Source: Nostoc sp. 'Lobaria pulmonaria (5183) cyanobiont'
GTDB taxonomy: Bacteria > Cyanobacteriota > Cyanobacteriia > Cyanobacteriales > Nostocaceae
Assembly: GCF_002949795.1 (NCBI RefSeq)
Contig: NZ_CP026692.1
Location: 741,501 to 805,500 of the forward strand
Direction: 5' to 3'
Length of the DNA stretch: 64,000 nt
The translations under genes and the position numbers were made by a program. A model generated the notes under the pieces. It was not told the DNA's origin. It made no database searches and saw nothing but the letters and a program-made list of their open reading frames with translations. This document shows, piece after piece, positions 34,395-45,349 of this stretch; within the stretch, counting starts at the first letter, position 1, and the number at the start of each line of letters is the position of its first letter.

Positions 34395-35252
34395 TTAGCC
34401 TTTTTCTCGCGCAGGACGTTGACGCTGGGGTTTTAATTCAATCTCGCTATAAATCTGCAATGCAGAACGCCAAACCATATAACCTTCAGAACTTAGATGT
34501 AAGCCATCAGTAGTAAATTCCCGGCGGAGATTTCCTTGCTTGTTGGTAAACAGAGGATGTAAATCGAGATATTTGACACCTTTTTTGGTAGATATGCTTT
34601 GCAGTTGCCGATTCAACTCGCGAATGCGACTGTTGGCAACAGCCAGAAGTTTATCTCGTCCTTTCCAAGTTGCTTCTTCTGCGCCATGTGGCAAAATCGA
34701 TTGGACAACAATTTGCGCTGTGGGATGCGTCTTTTGTAGGTAATTGATAATTTGCCGCTGATTATCTAAAATTTCTCCATTGCTCATCCCCCGAATTAGG
34801 TCATTAATGCCAATCATCACAAAAATCACCTCTGGTTGGGTGCGATCAAATATTGTTAATCTTTTTAAGAGTCCATTGCTAGTTTCGCCAGAAATTCCTT
34901 GATTGAGCCAATTTTTCCCTTCGGGTAATAACTCAGGGGGAAACCACAAACTCAGAGAATCTCCCGCCAGGATGTTTAAATGCGGAGTATGTTGGTCAGC
35001 TGCGACCTTAGCTTCTTGCTTGAGGATATCTACCCACTCTTGATAAGTAAGTTGGTGACGGCGACCTAAATCAGGTGTAGCAATTTGCGGTGAATTGTTC
35101 AGGTTGATTGGCTCTGGAGATGTCGTTATCCCAAAAAAAGCGGCCAATCTCTGCTGTTGCCAAATTAGCAGGATGACCGCCAACATTAGGATGCCGTTGG
35201 TTAACAGCGAGAAAAATGCCCAGATAGGAAAGGTTTTTGCAGAAGTAGACAC
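34395..35252 (-). CDS. SGNH/GDSL-type hydrolase with membrane anchor
   Basis: 285 residues. Residues 8-30 are a membrane helix or signal anchor, then an SGNH hydrolase domain: block I LAGDSLSLW (catalytic Ser, near residue 95), block II NQGISGET, block III GINDL, and block V DGLHLSSEGY with the catalytic Asp-x-x-His. The family has esterase, lipase or acetyl-hydrolase activity; here it would act outside the cytoplasmic membrane, for example on envelope polysaccharide or peptidoglycan acetyl groups (inference). It stands alone between ispH and the ammonium transporter. Confidence 0.88.
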   Translation of the reverse strand: MSTSAKTFPIWAFFSLLTNGILMLAVILLIWQQQRLAAFFGITTSPEPINLNNSPQIATPDLGRRHQLTYQEWVDILKQEAKVAADQHTPHLNILAGDSLSLWFPPELLPEGKNWLNQGISGETSNGLLKRLTIFDRTQPEVIFVMIGINDLIRGMSNGEILDNQRQIINYLQKTHPTAQIVVQSILPHGAEEATWKGRDKLLAVANSRIRELNRQLQSISTKKGVKYLDLHPLFTNKQGNLRREFTTDGLHLSSEGYMVWRSALQIYSEIELKPQRQRPAREKG

Positions 35253-35373
35253 GACTAGCGAAATTTACCAATTATTTGAATCAAATTTTAACGCTAGCGA
35301 TCGCAAATTACACAATCTTAAAATGGGGATTGGGGATTGAGTGAGATTTTTACTTAGCACTCAGCACTCATTA

Positions 35374-36786
35374 CTAAGTAGGACGATCGCCAAACTCGGA
35401 GTTGTAACCTTCTTCGCCGTGTTCGTTGATATCCAAACCTTGAAGTTCCGCTTCCTCTTTGACTCGCAGCCCGACTGTAGCATCGATAACTTTGAGAATA
35501 ATCCACGTACCAACACCTGCAATCACATAAGCAACGACAATTGCTACTAGTTCAACTCCCAATTCACCCAAATTACCACGCAGTACTCCGTCTTTACCTC
35601 CTCCGTTGACTTGAGTTGTGGCAAAGATGGCCGTTAAAATTGCCCCGACTGTACCACCAACGCCATGCACGGGATAGGTATCTAAAGCATCGTCAATTTG
35701 CAGCTTGTGCTTGAAACTCACAGCATAGAAGCAAACAAAGGCAGTGATGAAACCAATCAAAATAGCTGATAGCGGTGTGACAAATCCAGCGGCGGGGGTG
35801 ATACCGACCAAACCAGCAACGGCTCCTGTAGCTGCTCCCACGGCGGTTGGTTTACTCCGTAAAACGCTTTCCAAAATTAGCCACATTAAAGCTGCCGCCG
35901 CCGCTGCTGTATTGGTGGCAACAAAGGCTGTTGTTGCTAAATTTGTGACTACATTACCAGAAGTTCCACTGGCAACAGATAAGGCACTTCCAGCGTTGAA
36001 ACCGAACCAGCCAAACCACAGCAAGGCAGCACCCAGTAAAATAAACGGAACGTTGTGCGGCGGGCTAAGACGATCGGGATGGGTTTTCCGAGGCCCAAGG
36101 ACGATCGCTGCTACTAAGGCTGAAACCCCAGAACTAATATGAACTACTGTGCCGCCTGCAAAGTCTAGGGCACCTAATCCACCATACAAACCCAAGAATC
36201 CACCTTTCGCCCAGACCATGTGCGCTAGGGGAGCGTAAACAAAGGTTGACCACAGGAGGACAAACAGCGAATAGGCGCGGAAACTCATCCGCTCAACGAT
36301 CGCCCCAGAAATTAAGGCTGGGGTGATAATGGCAAACATGGCTTGGTAGATCATGAATGCCTGATGGGGTATCGTTCCGGCATAAGAGACAACTTCCGGC
36401 GGGTTTGACCCTTTGAGATAATCGGTTATCTCTAACCCGACACCATTCAACCCAAGCCATTGCAATCCACCGATGAACGGTAAACCTGGCGCAAAGGCAA
36501 GACTATAGCCCCACAAAATCCAGGTAACTCCCACGATCGCCATTAACACAAAGCTCATCATCAATGTGTTTAGGATATTACGCGATCGCACAAATCCACC
36601 ATAGAAAAACGCCAATCCTGGAGTCATTAACAGCACAAGTGCTGCTGAAATCAGCATAAATGCTGTGTCTCCAGTATCAGCAGTAGGCGGGGCAGCAGTT
36701 GGGGTTTGGGCAAAGGCATTGCCCATCAACGGCCCTCCTAAAAATAGTAGGGTGATAGCTCCAATCATCACAACTTTCTTCAACAC
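35374..36786 (-). CDS. amt: Ammonium transporter (Amt family)
   Basis: A 470-residue Amt/MEP/Rh channel with a signal peptide (residues 1-26, ending AFAQ) and eleven membrane helices. Family landmarks include FFYGGFVRSRNILNTLMMSF, the twin-His region (ALDFAGGTVVHISSG and DTYPVHGVGG) and the pore Asp in this block. It imports ammonium and retrieves ammonia that leaks from cells. The start codon is GTG 36786; AGGAAG 8 bp before supports it. A perfect NtcA-type box lies 30 bp upstream of the start. Confidence 0.93.
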   Translation of the reverse strand: MLKKVVMIGAITLLFLGGPLMGNAFAQTPTAAPPTADTGDTAFMLISAALVLLMTPGLAFFYGGFVRSRNILNTLMMSFVLMAIVGVTWILWGYSLAFAPGLPFIGGLQWLGLNGVGLEITDYLKGSNPPEVVSYAGTIPHQAFMIYQAMFAIITPALISGAIVERMSFRAYSLFVLLWSTFVYAPLAHMVWAKGGFLGLYGGLGALDFAGGTVVHISSGVSALVAAIVLGPRKTHPDRLSPPHNVPFILLGAALLWFGWFGFNAGSALSVASGTSGNVVTNLATTAFVATNTAAAAAALMWLILESVLRSKPTAVGAATGAVAGLVGITPAAGFVTPLSAILIGFITAFVCFYAVSFKHKLQIDDALDTYPVHGVGGTVGAILTAIFATTQVNGGGKDGVLRGNLGELGVELVAIVVAYVIAGVGTWIILKVIDATVGLRVKEEAELQGLDINEHGEEGYNSEFGDRPT

Positions 36787-37467
36787 TTTTTTTTCTTCCT
36801 AAGCACCAATGATTTGTATCCTTAACTACATTTGATTACTTTTATGGACACATTTTTGTCTTAAAAGTTACTTAACCTGAATTTTCTTGAAATGTTAACA
36901 AAAATATAAACCGGATTGTAGTTGCCAAGATTTAAATTAGCGTATAAACACGCAATCATTACATTGCATCTTTATTTTTTGAAGAATAGAAGAATAGTAT
37001 CTTATTCAAGCCTGACAAAATTCCAAATTTTTATTTACCCTACTGTTACAAAGCAAAATACTGGTAATAATTTATAATTATTGTCAAGTATCACCAGTAT
37101 TTTCAGAGAATTTACACAAAATATACAGCAGATTTAAACTTCTCTACGAACGCAAACAGCGTGTCAAAGAGAAAGGCTATGCCAATGTGAGGTACAGAAA
37201 TAGCCTATTCGTGCGATCGCGATCGTCTCCTAGAGAAGGGAGAAGCAAATAGCGTAAGGGTTGGGGAAGAGTGTACCTCATGTAGTTGCAAAATACTGCA
37301 TTATAAGTTTTATTTATATCTTAAGCATAAACACGTATATATCTAGATGCTTGCTTTTGACAGGTTAGTTGCGAAAAAACTTTTGCAATTTTGCGTGAGA
37401 TTATTATCTGTTTCAAAGGGAACAATATAAAAGTTATTGGTCAAAAAAAATAATATAGAAATTTTAC
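36787..37467. other. Intergenic region upstream of amt
   Basis: Apart from the NtcA-type box, it holds an 11-bp perfect inverted repeat AAAATACTGGT / ACCAGTATTTT (37055-37065, 37093-37103) and Nostoc-type repeats near 37140-37260 with GTGCGATCGCGATCG. Nothing coding is seen. Confidence 0.55.
36816..36829 (-). promoter_or_regulatory. Candidate NtcA binding site (GTA-N8-TAC) of amt
   Basis: The sequence GTATCCTTAACTAC matches the NtcA consensus GTAN8TAC and lies 30-43 bp before the amt start codon. NtcA activates nitrogen-scavenging genes in cyanobacteria. The distance is short for the usual -41.5 position with a leader, so the transcript start would be close to the start codon. A chance match is possible. 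Confidence 0.5.
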
Positions 37468-37791
37468 TTAACTTCTAGGAGCAAACATGATAATTAAAAC
37501 ACTCACCAAAGCTAAACATACTCCGATTAAGTCGTAGCGGTCTGGAGTTACCCCGTCTACCTTCCAACCCCAAAGCATTGCCATTGCGATAAATACACCG
37601 CCGTAAGCCGCATATACTCTGCCAAAATTTGCCGATTGGAAAGTTGCAAGAACCCCATAGAAAGCTAAAGCAATTCCTCCCAAGATGCCCCACCAGAAGG
37701 GCTTACCTTCGCGCAACCACAACCAGATTAAGTAGCCACCCCCAATTTCAAATAAACCAGCCCACAAAAAATACAGCAGAGACTTAATCAT
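37468..37791 (-). CDS. YnfA/UPF0060 family membrane protein
   Basis: 107 residues with four membrane helices, the small UPF0060 (YnfA) family, related to small multidrug-resistance folds. Signature: FEIGGGYLIWLWLREGK and YAAYGGVFIAMAMLWGW. The length fits the family exactly. Its function is uncertain; some members are linked to drug or cation export. It stands alone, divergent from the large kinase gene. Confidence 0.88.
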   Translation of the reverse strand: MIKSLLYFLWAGLFEIGGGYLIWLWLREGKPFWWGILGGIALAFYGVLATFQSANFGRVYAAYGGVFIAMAMLWGWKVDGVTPDRYDLIGVCLALVSVLIIMFAPRS

Positions 37792-37856
37792 TTGACTGAT
37801 TATTTCACAACAGAGAACTCAGTAAAATTACGCTAACGCTTTTAAGTAAACTAAGG

Positions 37857-40800
37857 ATGAAAGCACCATTACCTGATAACGAAGCACAGAGAATCGAGAC
37901 ACTTTTGCAGTATAAGATTCTCGATACGCCATCGGAAGCCGCCTTTGACGATCTGACTCATTTAGCCTCGTATATTTGTCAGACTCCTATTGCCTTAATT
38001 AGTCTGATTGATACAAATCGCCAATGGTTTAAGTCAAGAGTCGGTTTGGATGCCCTAGAAACACACCGAGATTTTGCATTCTGTGCCCATGCCATCCTCC
38101 AGCCTGATATTTTGGTCGTGCCTGATACCAGAGATGACAAACGGTTCGTTACAAATCCACTGGTAACATCTGACCCAAATATTCGGTTTTATGCTGGCGT
38201 CCCTCTGATTAACCCTGAAGGATATACGCTCGGAACCCTGTGTATAATTGACTACGTACCTCGAAAACTTAATCCAGAGCAAATAGAGGCATTACGAACT
38301 TTAGGTCGTCAAGTCATTAAGCAACTGGAATTGCGCCGAAATTTAGCAAGTTTGGTACTTGTTACCAAGAAAGGCCAACAGGCACAAAGGGCACGCAAGC
38401 AATTTTTCAAAAAGATTGCCTCAAGTTTTGGTTTGTCGTCGGTAATTTTAGTTCTGATTGGGGTGGTTTCTTATCAAAATACAACACTATTTACTAATAA
38501 TCGCAGTATAGTAAAAAACACTTATCAAAAACTTAATAGCCTAGAAGAAATACTGTCCCAGATAAAAGATGCTGAGACTGGACAAAGTAGCTACATCTTT
38601 ACTGGAGAAAAACTTTATCTAAAATCGTATCAAACAGCACTTGGTAACGTCGATCGAGAAATTATCAAGCTGAAGAGTTTAACAGCAGATCGACCGAATC
38701 AACAAAAGCAGATTGCAAGGCTTGAATTTCTGATAACGGCTAAACTTACTGAACTAAAAGAGACTATCAACTTGCGCCAGAACAAGGGATTAGAAGCGGC
38801 GTTGCAAGTACTACTGAGAAACGATCGACAAAATCTCACGGATGATATCCGCAAGGCGATCGATGAGATGGAAAACGAGTCCAGGGAACAACTCCAACAG
38901 CAGTCACAAGCCGCAAAGAATCGCGATCGCAACACAATTGTGACACTTGCGATCGCTATTTGCCTAAGTTTTATCGTTCTTGCTATAGTCTACTACTTGA
39001 TCTATCGTGAGGTTATTGAGCGAAAGAGGACAGAAGAAACCTTAAATCAAGAACGCAACTTTATCTCAGCAGTCCTTGATACAGTCGGCGCGTTGGTAAT
39101 AGTTCTCAATACTCAAGGGCAAATCGTTCGTTTCAATCAAGCTTGTGAGCAAATAACTGGTTACTCCTTTGATGAAGTCAGAGATAGGTATTACTGGAAC
39201 TTGTTCCTGATCTCTGAAGAGGTGGAGCCGATTAAAGCAATTTTCGAGCAATTGCTAACTGGTCAACTCCCCCATGAGTACGAAAATTATTGGGTAATGA
39301 AGAATGGTAGTCGGCGGCTGATTTCCTGGTCGAATACCATTTTAAAAGACTATGAAGGCCGTGTTGAGTACATCGTTGGTACTGGCATTGACATTACCGA
39401 TAGCAAACGAACACAGCAGCATCTGACTGCACAATATGCTGCAACCCGCGTCCTAGCAGAGTCTGCCACAATTAGCGAAGCTACTCGCAAAATATTGCAA
39501 GGAATCTGTGAGAGTCTGGCATGGGATTTGGGTGAAATTTGGATGATAGATGAGCAAGCAAATGTGCTACGCTTTCTCGATATCTGGCATAAAGCATCCC
39601 TTGAGATGCAAGAGTTTGAAATACTGAAGCGGCAAACCACCTTTGCACCCGGAATTGGATTACCTGGACGGGTTTGGGCTAGTTCTGAATCGGTTTGGAT
39701 CGCTGATATCGCTAAAGATATTAATTTCCCTAACTTCAAAATAGCTGCTCAAGTAGGATTACACGCAGCTTTTGGTTTTCCGATCCGCAGCGGTAACAAA
39801 ATCCTCGGTGTCATTACCTGCTTCAACCGGGAAATCCAGCCGCTTGACGAAGATTTAGTCAAAGCGATGAATTCTATCGGCGAGCAAGTGGGGCAATTTA
39901 TCCAGCGTAAACAGGCTGAAGAAGAAATACAACGCCAAAATTTGCGATCGCAACTATTTACCGAAATCACCCTGAAGATTCGCCAGTCTTTGCATATCGA
40001 AGAAATTCTCCAAATCACTGTCGAAGAAGTACAACAGATTCTCCAGACTGACCGAGTTTTGATCTATCAGCTTTTGCCAGATCAGTCTGCAAACACCGTT
40101 GTTGAAGCAGTAGTTTCTGGCTTACCAGCAATGAAAGAGCAAAACAACACCGCCCCCTACTTTCAAGCAGAATATCTCCAACAGTACTATTTACAGCAGT
40201 ATCGTCAAGGAAAGATTTTCGGACTCGCTAACTTGGATCTGCTGGAAGTTGAACAAAGCCATCTGGAATTAATGCAACAGTTTGGGGTGAAAGTTAATTT
40301 GGTTGTGCCTATTCTTGTCAAAGAAGAACTTCGCGGTTTGCTCATAGTTCATCAGTGTGACGATTCCCACCACTGGTCTAGCTTTGAAACCGATCTTTTG
40401 CGACAAATAGCCGACCAAGTAGGTATTGCTTTAACCCAAGCCCAACTATTAGCAGCAGAAACTCGTCAGCGACAAGAACTTGAAATTGCCCGTCGCCAAG
40501 CCGAATTAGCTTCTCAGACGAAAAGTGCCTTTTTGGCAAATATCAGTCATGAAATTCGCACGCCAATGAACGCTGTATTGGGAATGACCAGTTTGGTGTT
40601 AGATACTCCTTTAGACGAAGAACAGCGAGATTTTATTGAAACAATTCGGAGTAGTGGAGACGCTCTTTTAAGTTTAATCAACGAGATTTTGGATCTTTCC
40701 AAACTTGAGGCTGGAGAGATGGCTCTCGAAACTCTAGATTTTGATCTATCTACTTGTGTGGAAGAAGTGGTGGAATTATTGGCTCCCTCAGCCCATAACA

Positions 40801-42533
40801 AGGGATTAGAAATTGCTGTACTGATCGATCGCAACGTCCCCACCCAACTCAAAGGAGATACTGGTCGGCTGCGGCAAATTCTGATGAACTTAATCAGTAA
40901 CGCGATCAAGTTCACCAGCGCTGGCGAAGTATTAGTGCAAGCCGAATTGCTTACGCTTTCCTCGACTACAGCCACCATCCATTTTGCCATTACAGATACA
41001 GGTCTTGGCATTAGCCCTGAAGACCAACGCAAACTCTTTACGCCATTTACCCAAGTCGATGCTTCTACCACTCGCAAGTATGGTGGTACCGGTTTGGGAT
41101 TAGCCATCTGTAAACAACTTGTAACTTTGATGGGAGGAGTGATTGGGGTAGAAAGTCAGATGGACAAAGGATCTAAGTTTTGGTTTGAGGTACTTTTTAC
41201 CAAACAAGTTGAGCCTGTTGAGCCAAAATCCGAACGCGGACTTTTGCAAAATTGCCGCTTATTGGTGGTGGATAATAACGCTACTAATTATAAAATTATC
41301 TCCCATCAAGCTACTCATTGGGGGATGGAGGTAGATCGATCTGACAGTATTGCTGCGGCCGTTAAAGTTATTCAGCAAGCTAGCGAGCAGGGGAAATCTT
41401 ATCATGTTGCCTTGGTTGATATGCAAATACCCCAGACAAATAACATAACAATAAAAGAACAAATTCAAGCCAATTCTGCAATTGCTGAGATACCTTTGAT
41501 TCTGCTCGCCTCTACTAATCAACGGGATGAAGTACAACAGGCGCTCAAAATCGGATTTGTTGCTTATTTATTCAAACCCATTAAGCCATCACGACTCCTT
41601 GATACCATCAAAAATATTTTAGAAACTCAGCCGGAATCAGAACAAGGGTTTAGAGGCAGGAGCCTAGAGCCTACAGAAGAAATTCCGAGTACAGAAACTT
41701 CAGGTATTCTGACTTCTTCCTCTAACTCGTCTACTAAATCCAAGTTAAGAATTCTCTTAGCCGAAGATAATTTGGTGAATCAAAAAGTAGCCCTAAAGCA
41801 ACTCCAGAGTTTGGGCTATAAAGCTGATGTCGTTGCCAATGGAAAGGAAGTTTTGCAGCTATTAGAAAAAATTCCTTACGATTTGATTTTAATGGATTGC
41901 CAAATGCCAATTCTTGACGGTTTGGAAACCACAAAAGAAATTCATCGTTGGCAAGAGGACGTTTTTGCATTGGGTCATCGTCCTGTGGTGATTGCGATGA
42001 CAGCTAATGTGATGAAAGAAGACAAACAAACGTGTCTAAATGCCGGAATGGACGACTATTTGAGTAAGCCAGTATTTAAAGAAAAATTGGCTGAGACTTT
42101 AGAGCATTGGACAGGTGTGATCGTTTCCCAACAAGAAGGAGTTGTCTATGAACAAACAGTTTCCACTGACTTAGCAATTGATTGGGAACACTTGCATCAG
42201 ATATCAGGAAATGATCAAGAATTTGAATTAAATCTATTGCAAATATGCGTTGAAGATATTAAACCCCGTTTAGAAATAATTAAAGCAGCGATCGCAACTG
42301 ATGACTTTGGGCAAATAGCGCGAGAAACTCATCACCTTAAAGGTGCTAGTGCCAACATTGGAGCCACAGTTATGTACTTAGTAGCTGACAAACTAGAACA
42401 ACTAGCTAACGATCGAGACCTTAAAGGTACTACTAATTTAATTTTAGAATTAGAAGAATTTGTCAACTGCATTCAATACTTTTTAATTAAAAACAAAGTC
42501 GTGAAGGAGGCAGGAGGTTGCAATACAGTGTAG
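37857..42533 (+). CDS. Large hybrid sensor histidine kinase (GAF-CHASE3-PAS-GAF-GAF-HK-REC-REC-HPt)
   Basis: 1558 residues. Order: cytoplasmic GAF (about 20-165), membrane helix (190-210), extracytoplasmic CHASE3 (215-360), second helix (363-387), PAS (400-520), two GAF domains (535-690, 700-870), HisKA with phospho-acceptor His898 ([14 protein letters not shown]), ATPase domain with N and G boxes, receiver with Asp1188 (VDMQIP, with VVDNN at its start), second receiver with Asp1347 (MDCQMP), and HPt with His1492 (THHLKGAS). The phosphorelay runs His-Asp-His, probably to an external regulator, but none is adjacent. The two GAFs could bind a bilin; no conserved Cys is obvious. AAGG abuts the ATG. 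Confidence 0.9.
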   Translation: MKAPLPDNEAQRIETLLQYKILDTPSEAAFDDLTHLASYICQTPIALISLIDTNRQWFKSRVGLDALETHRDFAFCAHAILQPDILVVPDTRDDKRFVTNPLVTSDPNIRFYAGVPLINPEGYTLGTLCIIDYVPRKLNPEQIEALRTLGRQVIKQLELRRNLASLVLVTKKGQQAQRARKQFFKKIASSFGLSSVILVLIGVVSYQNTTLFTNNRSIVKNTYQKLNSLEEILSQIKDAETGQSSYIFTGEKLYLKSYQTALGNVDREIIKLKSLTADRPNQQKQIARLEFLITAKLTELKETINLRQNKGLEAALQVLLRNDRQNLTDDIRKAIDEMENESREQLQQQSQAAKNRDRNTIVTLAIAICLSFIVLAIVYYLIYREVIERKRTEETLNQERNFISAVLDTVGALVIVLNTQGQIVRFNQACEQITGYSFDEVRDRYYWNLFLISEEVEPIKAIFEQLLTGQLPHEYENYWVMKNGSRRLISWSNTILKDYEGRVEYIVGTGIDITDSKRTQQHLTAQYAATRVLAESATISEATRKILQGICESLAWDLGEIWMIDEQANVLRFLDIWHKASLEMQEFEILKRQTTFAPGIGLPGRVWASSESVWIADIAKDINFPNFKIAAQVGLHAAFGFPIRSGNKILGVITCFNREIQPLDEDLVKAMNSIGEQVGQFIQRKQAEEEIQRQNLRSQLFTEITLKIRQSLHIEEILQITVEEVQQILQTDRVLIYQLLPDQSANTVVEAVVSGLPAMKEQNNTAPYFQAEYLQQYYLQQYRQGKIFGLANLDLLEVEQSHLELMQQFGVKVNLVVPILVKEELRGLLIVHQCDDSHHWSSFETDLLRQIADQVGIALTQAQLLAAETRQRQELEIARRQAELASQTKSAFLANISHEIRTPMNAVLGMTSLVLDTPLDEEQRDFIETIRSSGDALLSLINEILDLSKLEAGEMALETLDFDLSTCVEEVVELLAPSAHNKGLEIAVLIDRNVPTQLKGDTGRLRQILMNLISNAIKFTSAGEVLVQAELLTLSSTTATIHFAITDTGLGISPEDQRKLFTPFTQVDASTTRKYGGTGLGLAICKQLVTLMGGVIGVESQMDKGSKFWFEVLFTKQVEPVEPKSERGLLQNCRLLVVDNNATNYKIISHQATHWGMEVDRSDSIAAAVKVIQQASEQGKSYHVALVDMQIPQTNNITIKEQIQANSAIAEIPLILLASTNQRDEVQQALKIGFVAYLFKPIKPSRLLDTIKNILETQPESEQGFRGRSLEPTEEIPSTETSGILTSSSNSSTKSKLRILLAEDNLVNQKVALKQLQSLGYKADVVANGKEVLQLLEKIPYDLILMDCQMPILDGLETTKEIHRWQEDVFALGHRPVVIAMTANVMKEDKQTCLNAGMDDYLSKPVFKEKLAETLEHWTGVIVSQQEGVVYEQTVSTDLAIDWEHLHQISGNDQEFELNLLQICVEDIKPRLEIIKAAIATDDFGQIARETHHLKGASANIGATVMYLVADKLEQLANDRDLKGTTNLILELEEFVNCIQYFLIKNKVVKEAGGCNTV

Positions 42534-43028
42534 ATAACTTTTGGAGATGTGCTCTTGTCAGACCTACACTAATTGCAGGACACCTGTGGCAGAGATTTGG
42601 AGGCTGGCTCATATCGTGTTCGGCTAAAAACTTATCATTTAGGCGGCAGTTCTTACTAATAATTCAAAATTCAAAATTAACAATCCTCATAAATAAATTC
42701 TCTCTCGTTAATTTCGTGAAATGATGTGACTTGAGGCAGTAACCCCTAATTAGCTATCCCCATGTAGAGCATCGGTGAGAGGTTAAAGTGATTGCACTTT
42801 TGTCAAGAGGTGCAGGAACGTGGGAACGACGGAATTATAGTAAAATACGCTTGGGTTAAGCATTTCTTTCTTCTCTTTGCGTCCTTTGCGTTCTTCTCCC
42901 AAGGGGAGACGCTAACGCGAATGCGGTTCGTTAAAAAAATTGACTTTGGCAAAGAGTTTTAGCCTTAACTGAACCGTATTGAATTATAGTACAGATGTAC
43001 AGTAAACTTCCGTTATCTCCCCCACTCC
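42534..43028. other. Gap with dispersed repeats after the kinase gene
   Basis: Non-coding. It holds a copy of the CTTTGCGTCCTTTGCGTTCT element interrupted by CTCCCAAGGGGAGACGCTAA before GCGGTTCG (42868-42930). The adjacent genes converge here, but no clear terminator was found. Confidence 0.55.
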
Positions 43029-44573
43029 CTACTCCCCTATATTCAGCAATTTCGCCATCGCCAACCGTTGCAGTTTCCCGGTAGCAGTACGAGGTAGTCG
43101 ATCTAAAATGTGAATTTGCTTGGGAACTTTGAAGTCTGCCAGCATAGTTGCACAGTGAGCTAAAAGTTCTTTTTCGCCAGCTTCTGCTTTCAGAACCACA
43201 GCCGCGTGGATATCTTCTCCTAAAGATTTATGGGGGACGGCAAAGGCTAAGGCTTCGGCGACGGCGGGATAGCGCAGCAAGACATCATCCACTTCTAAAG
43301 GAGAAATTTTTTCCCCACCCCGGTTAATCAATTCTTTAATCCGTCCAGTCAAACGGAGGTAGCCGTCTGCATCCACAGTACCTTGATCCCCCGTGCGGAA
43401 CCAACCGTTCACAAAAGCAGTGGCGTTAGCTTCTGGGTTGTTTTCGTAGCCATCTATAACATTGGGTGCTTTTACCACCACCTCGCCCAAGCTACCTTTA
43501 GATAACAGGTTGCCTTCAGAGTCCATAATGCCTACTTCTACACCGAAGCCATAACCTACAGTACCTGGTTTTCTGACTTTTGGCGGTAGGGGATTGGTGG
43601 TCATTAAGTGAGATGCTTCAGTCATGCTGTAAGATTCCACCACAGGAGCATTAAGAGTTGCCTCTAACTGTTCAATGATAATCGGCGGCAAAGAAGCGCT
43701 ACTAGAGCGAATGAAACGAAAGCGGTTAGCTTTAACAATTTCTGGGTTGCGGCTAGCGCGCACCAAAATTGTCTGGTGCATGGTTGGCGCTGCGGAGTAC
43801 CAGGTAGGTTTGTAGGTATCTACCAGTTTCCAAAACTCTAAGGCATTAAAGCCATTAGGACAAACTAATGTACCGCCCGAAGCCAGAGTTGCCAGCAAAC
43901 AGCCCACCAATCCGTGAACATGGAATAGGGGCATTAGGCATAGTGTAGTATCAGCTGCTGTAAGTGAGTAAGCACTAATTAGGTTGCTGGCTGAAGCGAT
44001 TAAGTTACGATGACGAATCGGCACGCGCTTGGGACGACTGGTAGTGCCGCTAGTGTGGAGAATCATCGCTATATCATCAGCGTTGGGGACTACGGAATTC
44101 GCTGGTTCTGCTGGTTGTGAACCTGTTTTGACTAATTCAAAGCTTAATGTGCCGTCAGTATTTACCTTAGCATTAATCAGCATCATATCGGGTGTGACAC
44201 TAGCAATGGCTGCTTCCAATCCCTCAGACAACGTAATCAGTGCTTTTGCTTGGGTATCTTGGTAGTAAAAGGCAAATTCTTCTTGTTTGTATTTCGGATT
44301 TAAGGGTGCAGCAGTGCCACAGATGGCAGCAGCCAAAAAGGTAATCGCCATTGGTGAACCGTTAGTCATGGCAATGGCAATGCGTTCTCCCCGTTTCAAT
44401 CCAAAGCTATTGAGTTGAGATACCAGTCTAATAACATTCTCGCGCAATTGCTTATAGGTTAGCGATCGCCCATCAGGTGTAACTAGGGCTGGATGATTGT
44501 CTTCCCCTACTAAAAGCTCAAATAAATTCATTGGTTTTTCCGAACTGTAAATATTATGATTTAGCTTAAACAA
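43029..44573 (-). CDS. AMP-binding acyl-CoA synthetase (AAE3-like)
   Basis: 514 residues of the ANL adenylate-forming family. The phosphate loop is HTSGTTSRPKRVP (residues 173-185), with Ser and Arg183 where the consensus TSGTTGxPKG has Gly. Other motifs: YSMTEASH, GWFRTGDQGTVDADGYL, and the catalytic Lys near the end (PRTATGKLQR). The TTSRPK loop resembles oxalyl-CoA synthetase-like enzymes (plant AAE3). It would activate a carboxylic acid as AMP ester and pass it to CoA. ATG at 44531 with GGA upstream is an alternative start. It stands alone; substrate unknown. Confidence 0.85.
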   Translation of the reverse strand: MFKLNHNIYSSEKPMNLFELLVGEDNHPALVTPDGRSLTYKQLRENVIRLVSQLNSFGLKRGERIAIAMTNGSPMAITFLAAAICGTAAPLNPKYKQEEFAFYYQDTQAKALITLSEGLEAAIASVTPDMMLINAKVNTDGTLSFELVKTGSQPAEPANSVVPNADDIAMILHTSGTTSRPKRVPIRHRNLIASASNLISAYSLTAADTTLCLMPLFHVHGLVGCLLATLASGGTLVCPNGFNALEFWKLVDTYKPTWYSAAPTMHQTILVRASRNPEIVKANRFRFIRSSSASLPPIIIEQLEATLNAPVVESYSMTEASHLMTTNPLPPKVRKPGTVGYGFGVEVGIMDSEGNLLSKGSLGEVVVKAPNVIDGYENNPEANATAFVNGWFRTGDQGTVDADGYLRLTGRIKELINRGGEKISPLEVDDVLLRYPAVAEALAFAVPHKSLGEDIHAAVVLKAEAGEKELLAHCATMLADFKVPKQIHILDRLPRTATGKLQRLAMAKLLNIGE

Positions 44574-45349
44574 AAAATTGTGCCGTTCTAGCTGGAAAAA
44601 GCAGGGAAGTTATAAAGAAGTTACCATATCTGTAACTTATGCTATGGTCAAAGCTTTGCAAATACAGGGGTCAGGGGAATCAAGGGAAGAAGTTTTTCAT
44701 GTGTCCTTGTGTACCCACTTTATAATGGCTACTTTCTGAGTTAAACCTTATCTATTTTGAAACCTGGGGTTTTGAATAATAGGAGATTATTGAATTTTAG
44801 CTTGTATTTGGAACTTTACCATCATTCCAAAAACTACGGTTATCAACGTAGAAATCGTTTAAGTTTTTTCTATAGTTTTATCGGCAGTTTATCGGAAATT
44901 ATGTTTGATTTGGACGTGATACATGATATAGTTTATAGAGTTCTAAAAGTTCGGATTGTTTAAGTAGATGGTTAAAAAGCTGCAAAAAGTCTACTATAAA
45001 CCCTTTCTATAAACCTCCCACACTCGTGAGGGGCTTTGAAACCACCATACCCTCAGATAAAAAGAGGGTTAAATCTATAATATTTTCTTATTAAAAACAA
45101 TACTTTTCAAACATCCTTTCATAACACTTCCTATGGCAGAATTTTTTTTTGCAGTAATCCTGTAAAATTACTAAAGCGTACATTGAATAAATTTGTGGAA
45201 CTGCGATCGGGCATTTTAAGAGTTAGTAGCATTAACTCTCAAAATGCCCCTAAAGTAAGCCTTTGAATATAAACTATAAGAAATTCGTTCTTATAATAGT
45301 TTATATAAATAGCCATTTACTCAATTTCCAAAACAGATGAATAGCAATT
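44574..45349. other. Long intergenic region with an element end and a strong hairpin
   Basis: At 44829-44847 AAAAACTACGGTTATCAAC matches one terminal repeat of the element at 32811-32955. A second feature is the 17-bp-arm hairpin at 45209-45248. An open frame at 44757-44963 overlaps the repeat and has no family, so it is not called. Confidence 0.55.
45209..45248 (+). other. Long hairpin upstream of the glycosyltransferase genes
   Basis: GGGCATTTTAAGAGTTA pairs with TTAACTCTCAAAATGCCC with a single mismatch around a loop of about 5 bases. It lies about 100 bp before the GT4 gene. No T run follows on either strand, so it is not an intrinsic terminator; it could be an RNA leader structure or a REP-type element. 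Confidence 0.7.

Noticed and set aside
44757..44963. 68-residue protein
   Set aside because: Crosses the repeat end at 44829 and has no family or ribosome binding site.
45209..45248. Intrinsic terminator
   Set aside because: The stem is strong, but no T run follows on either strand.
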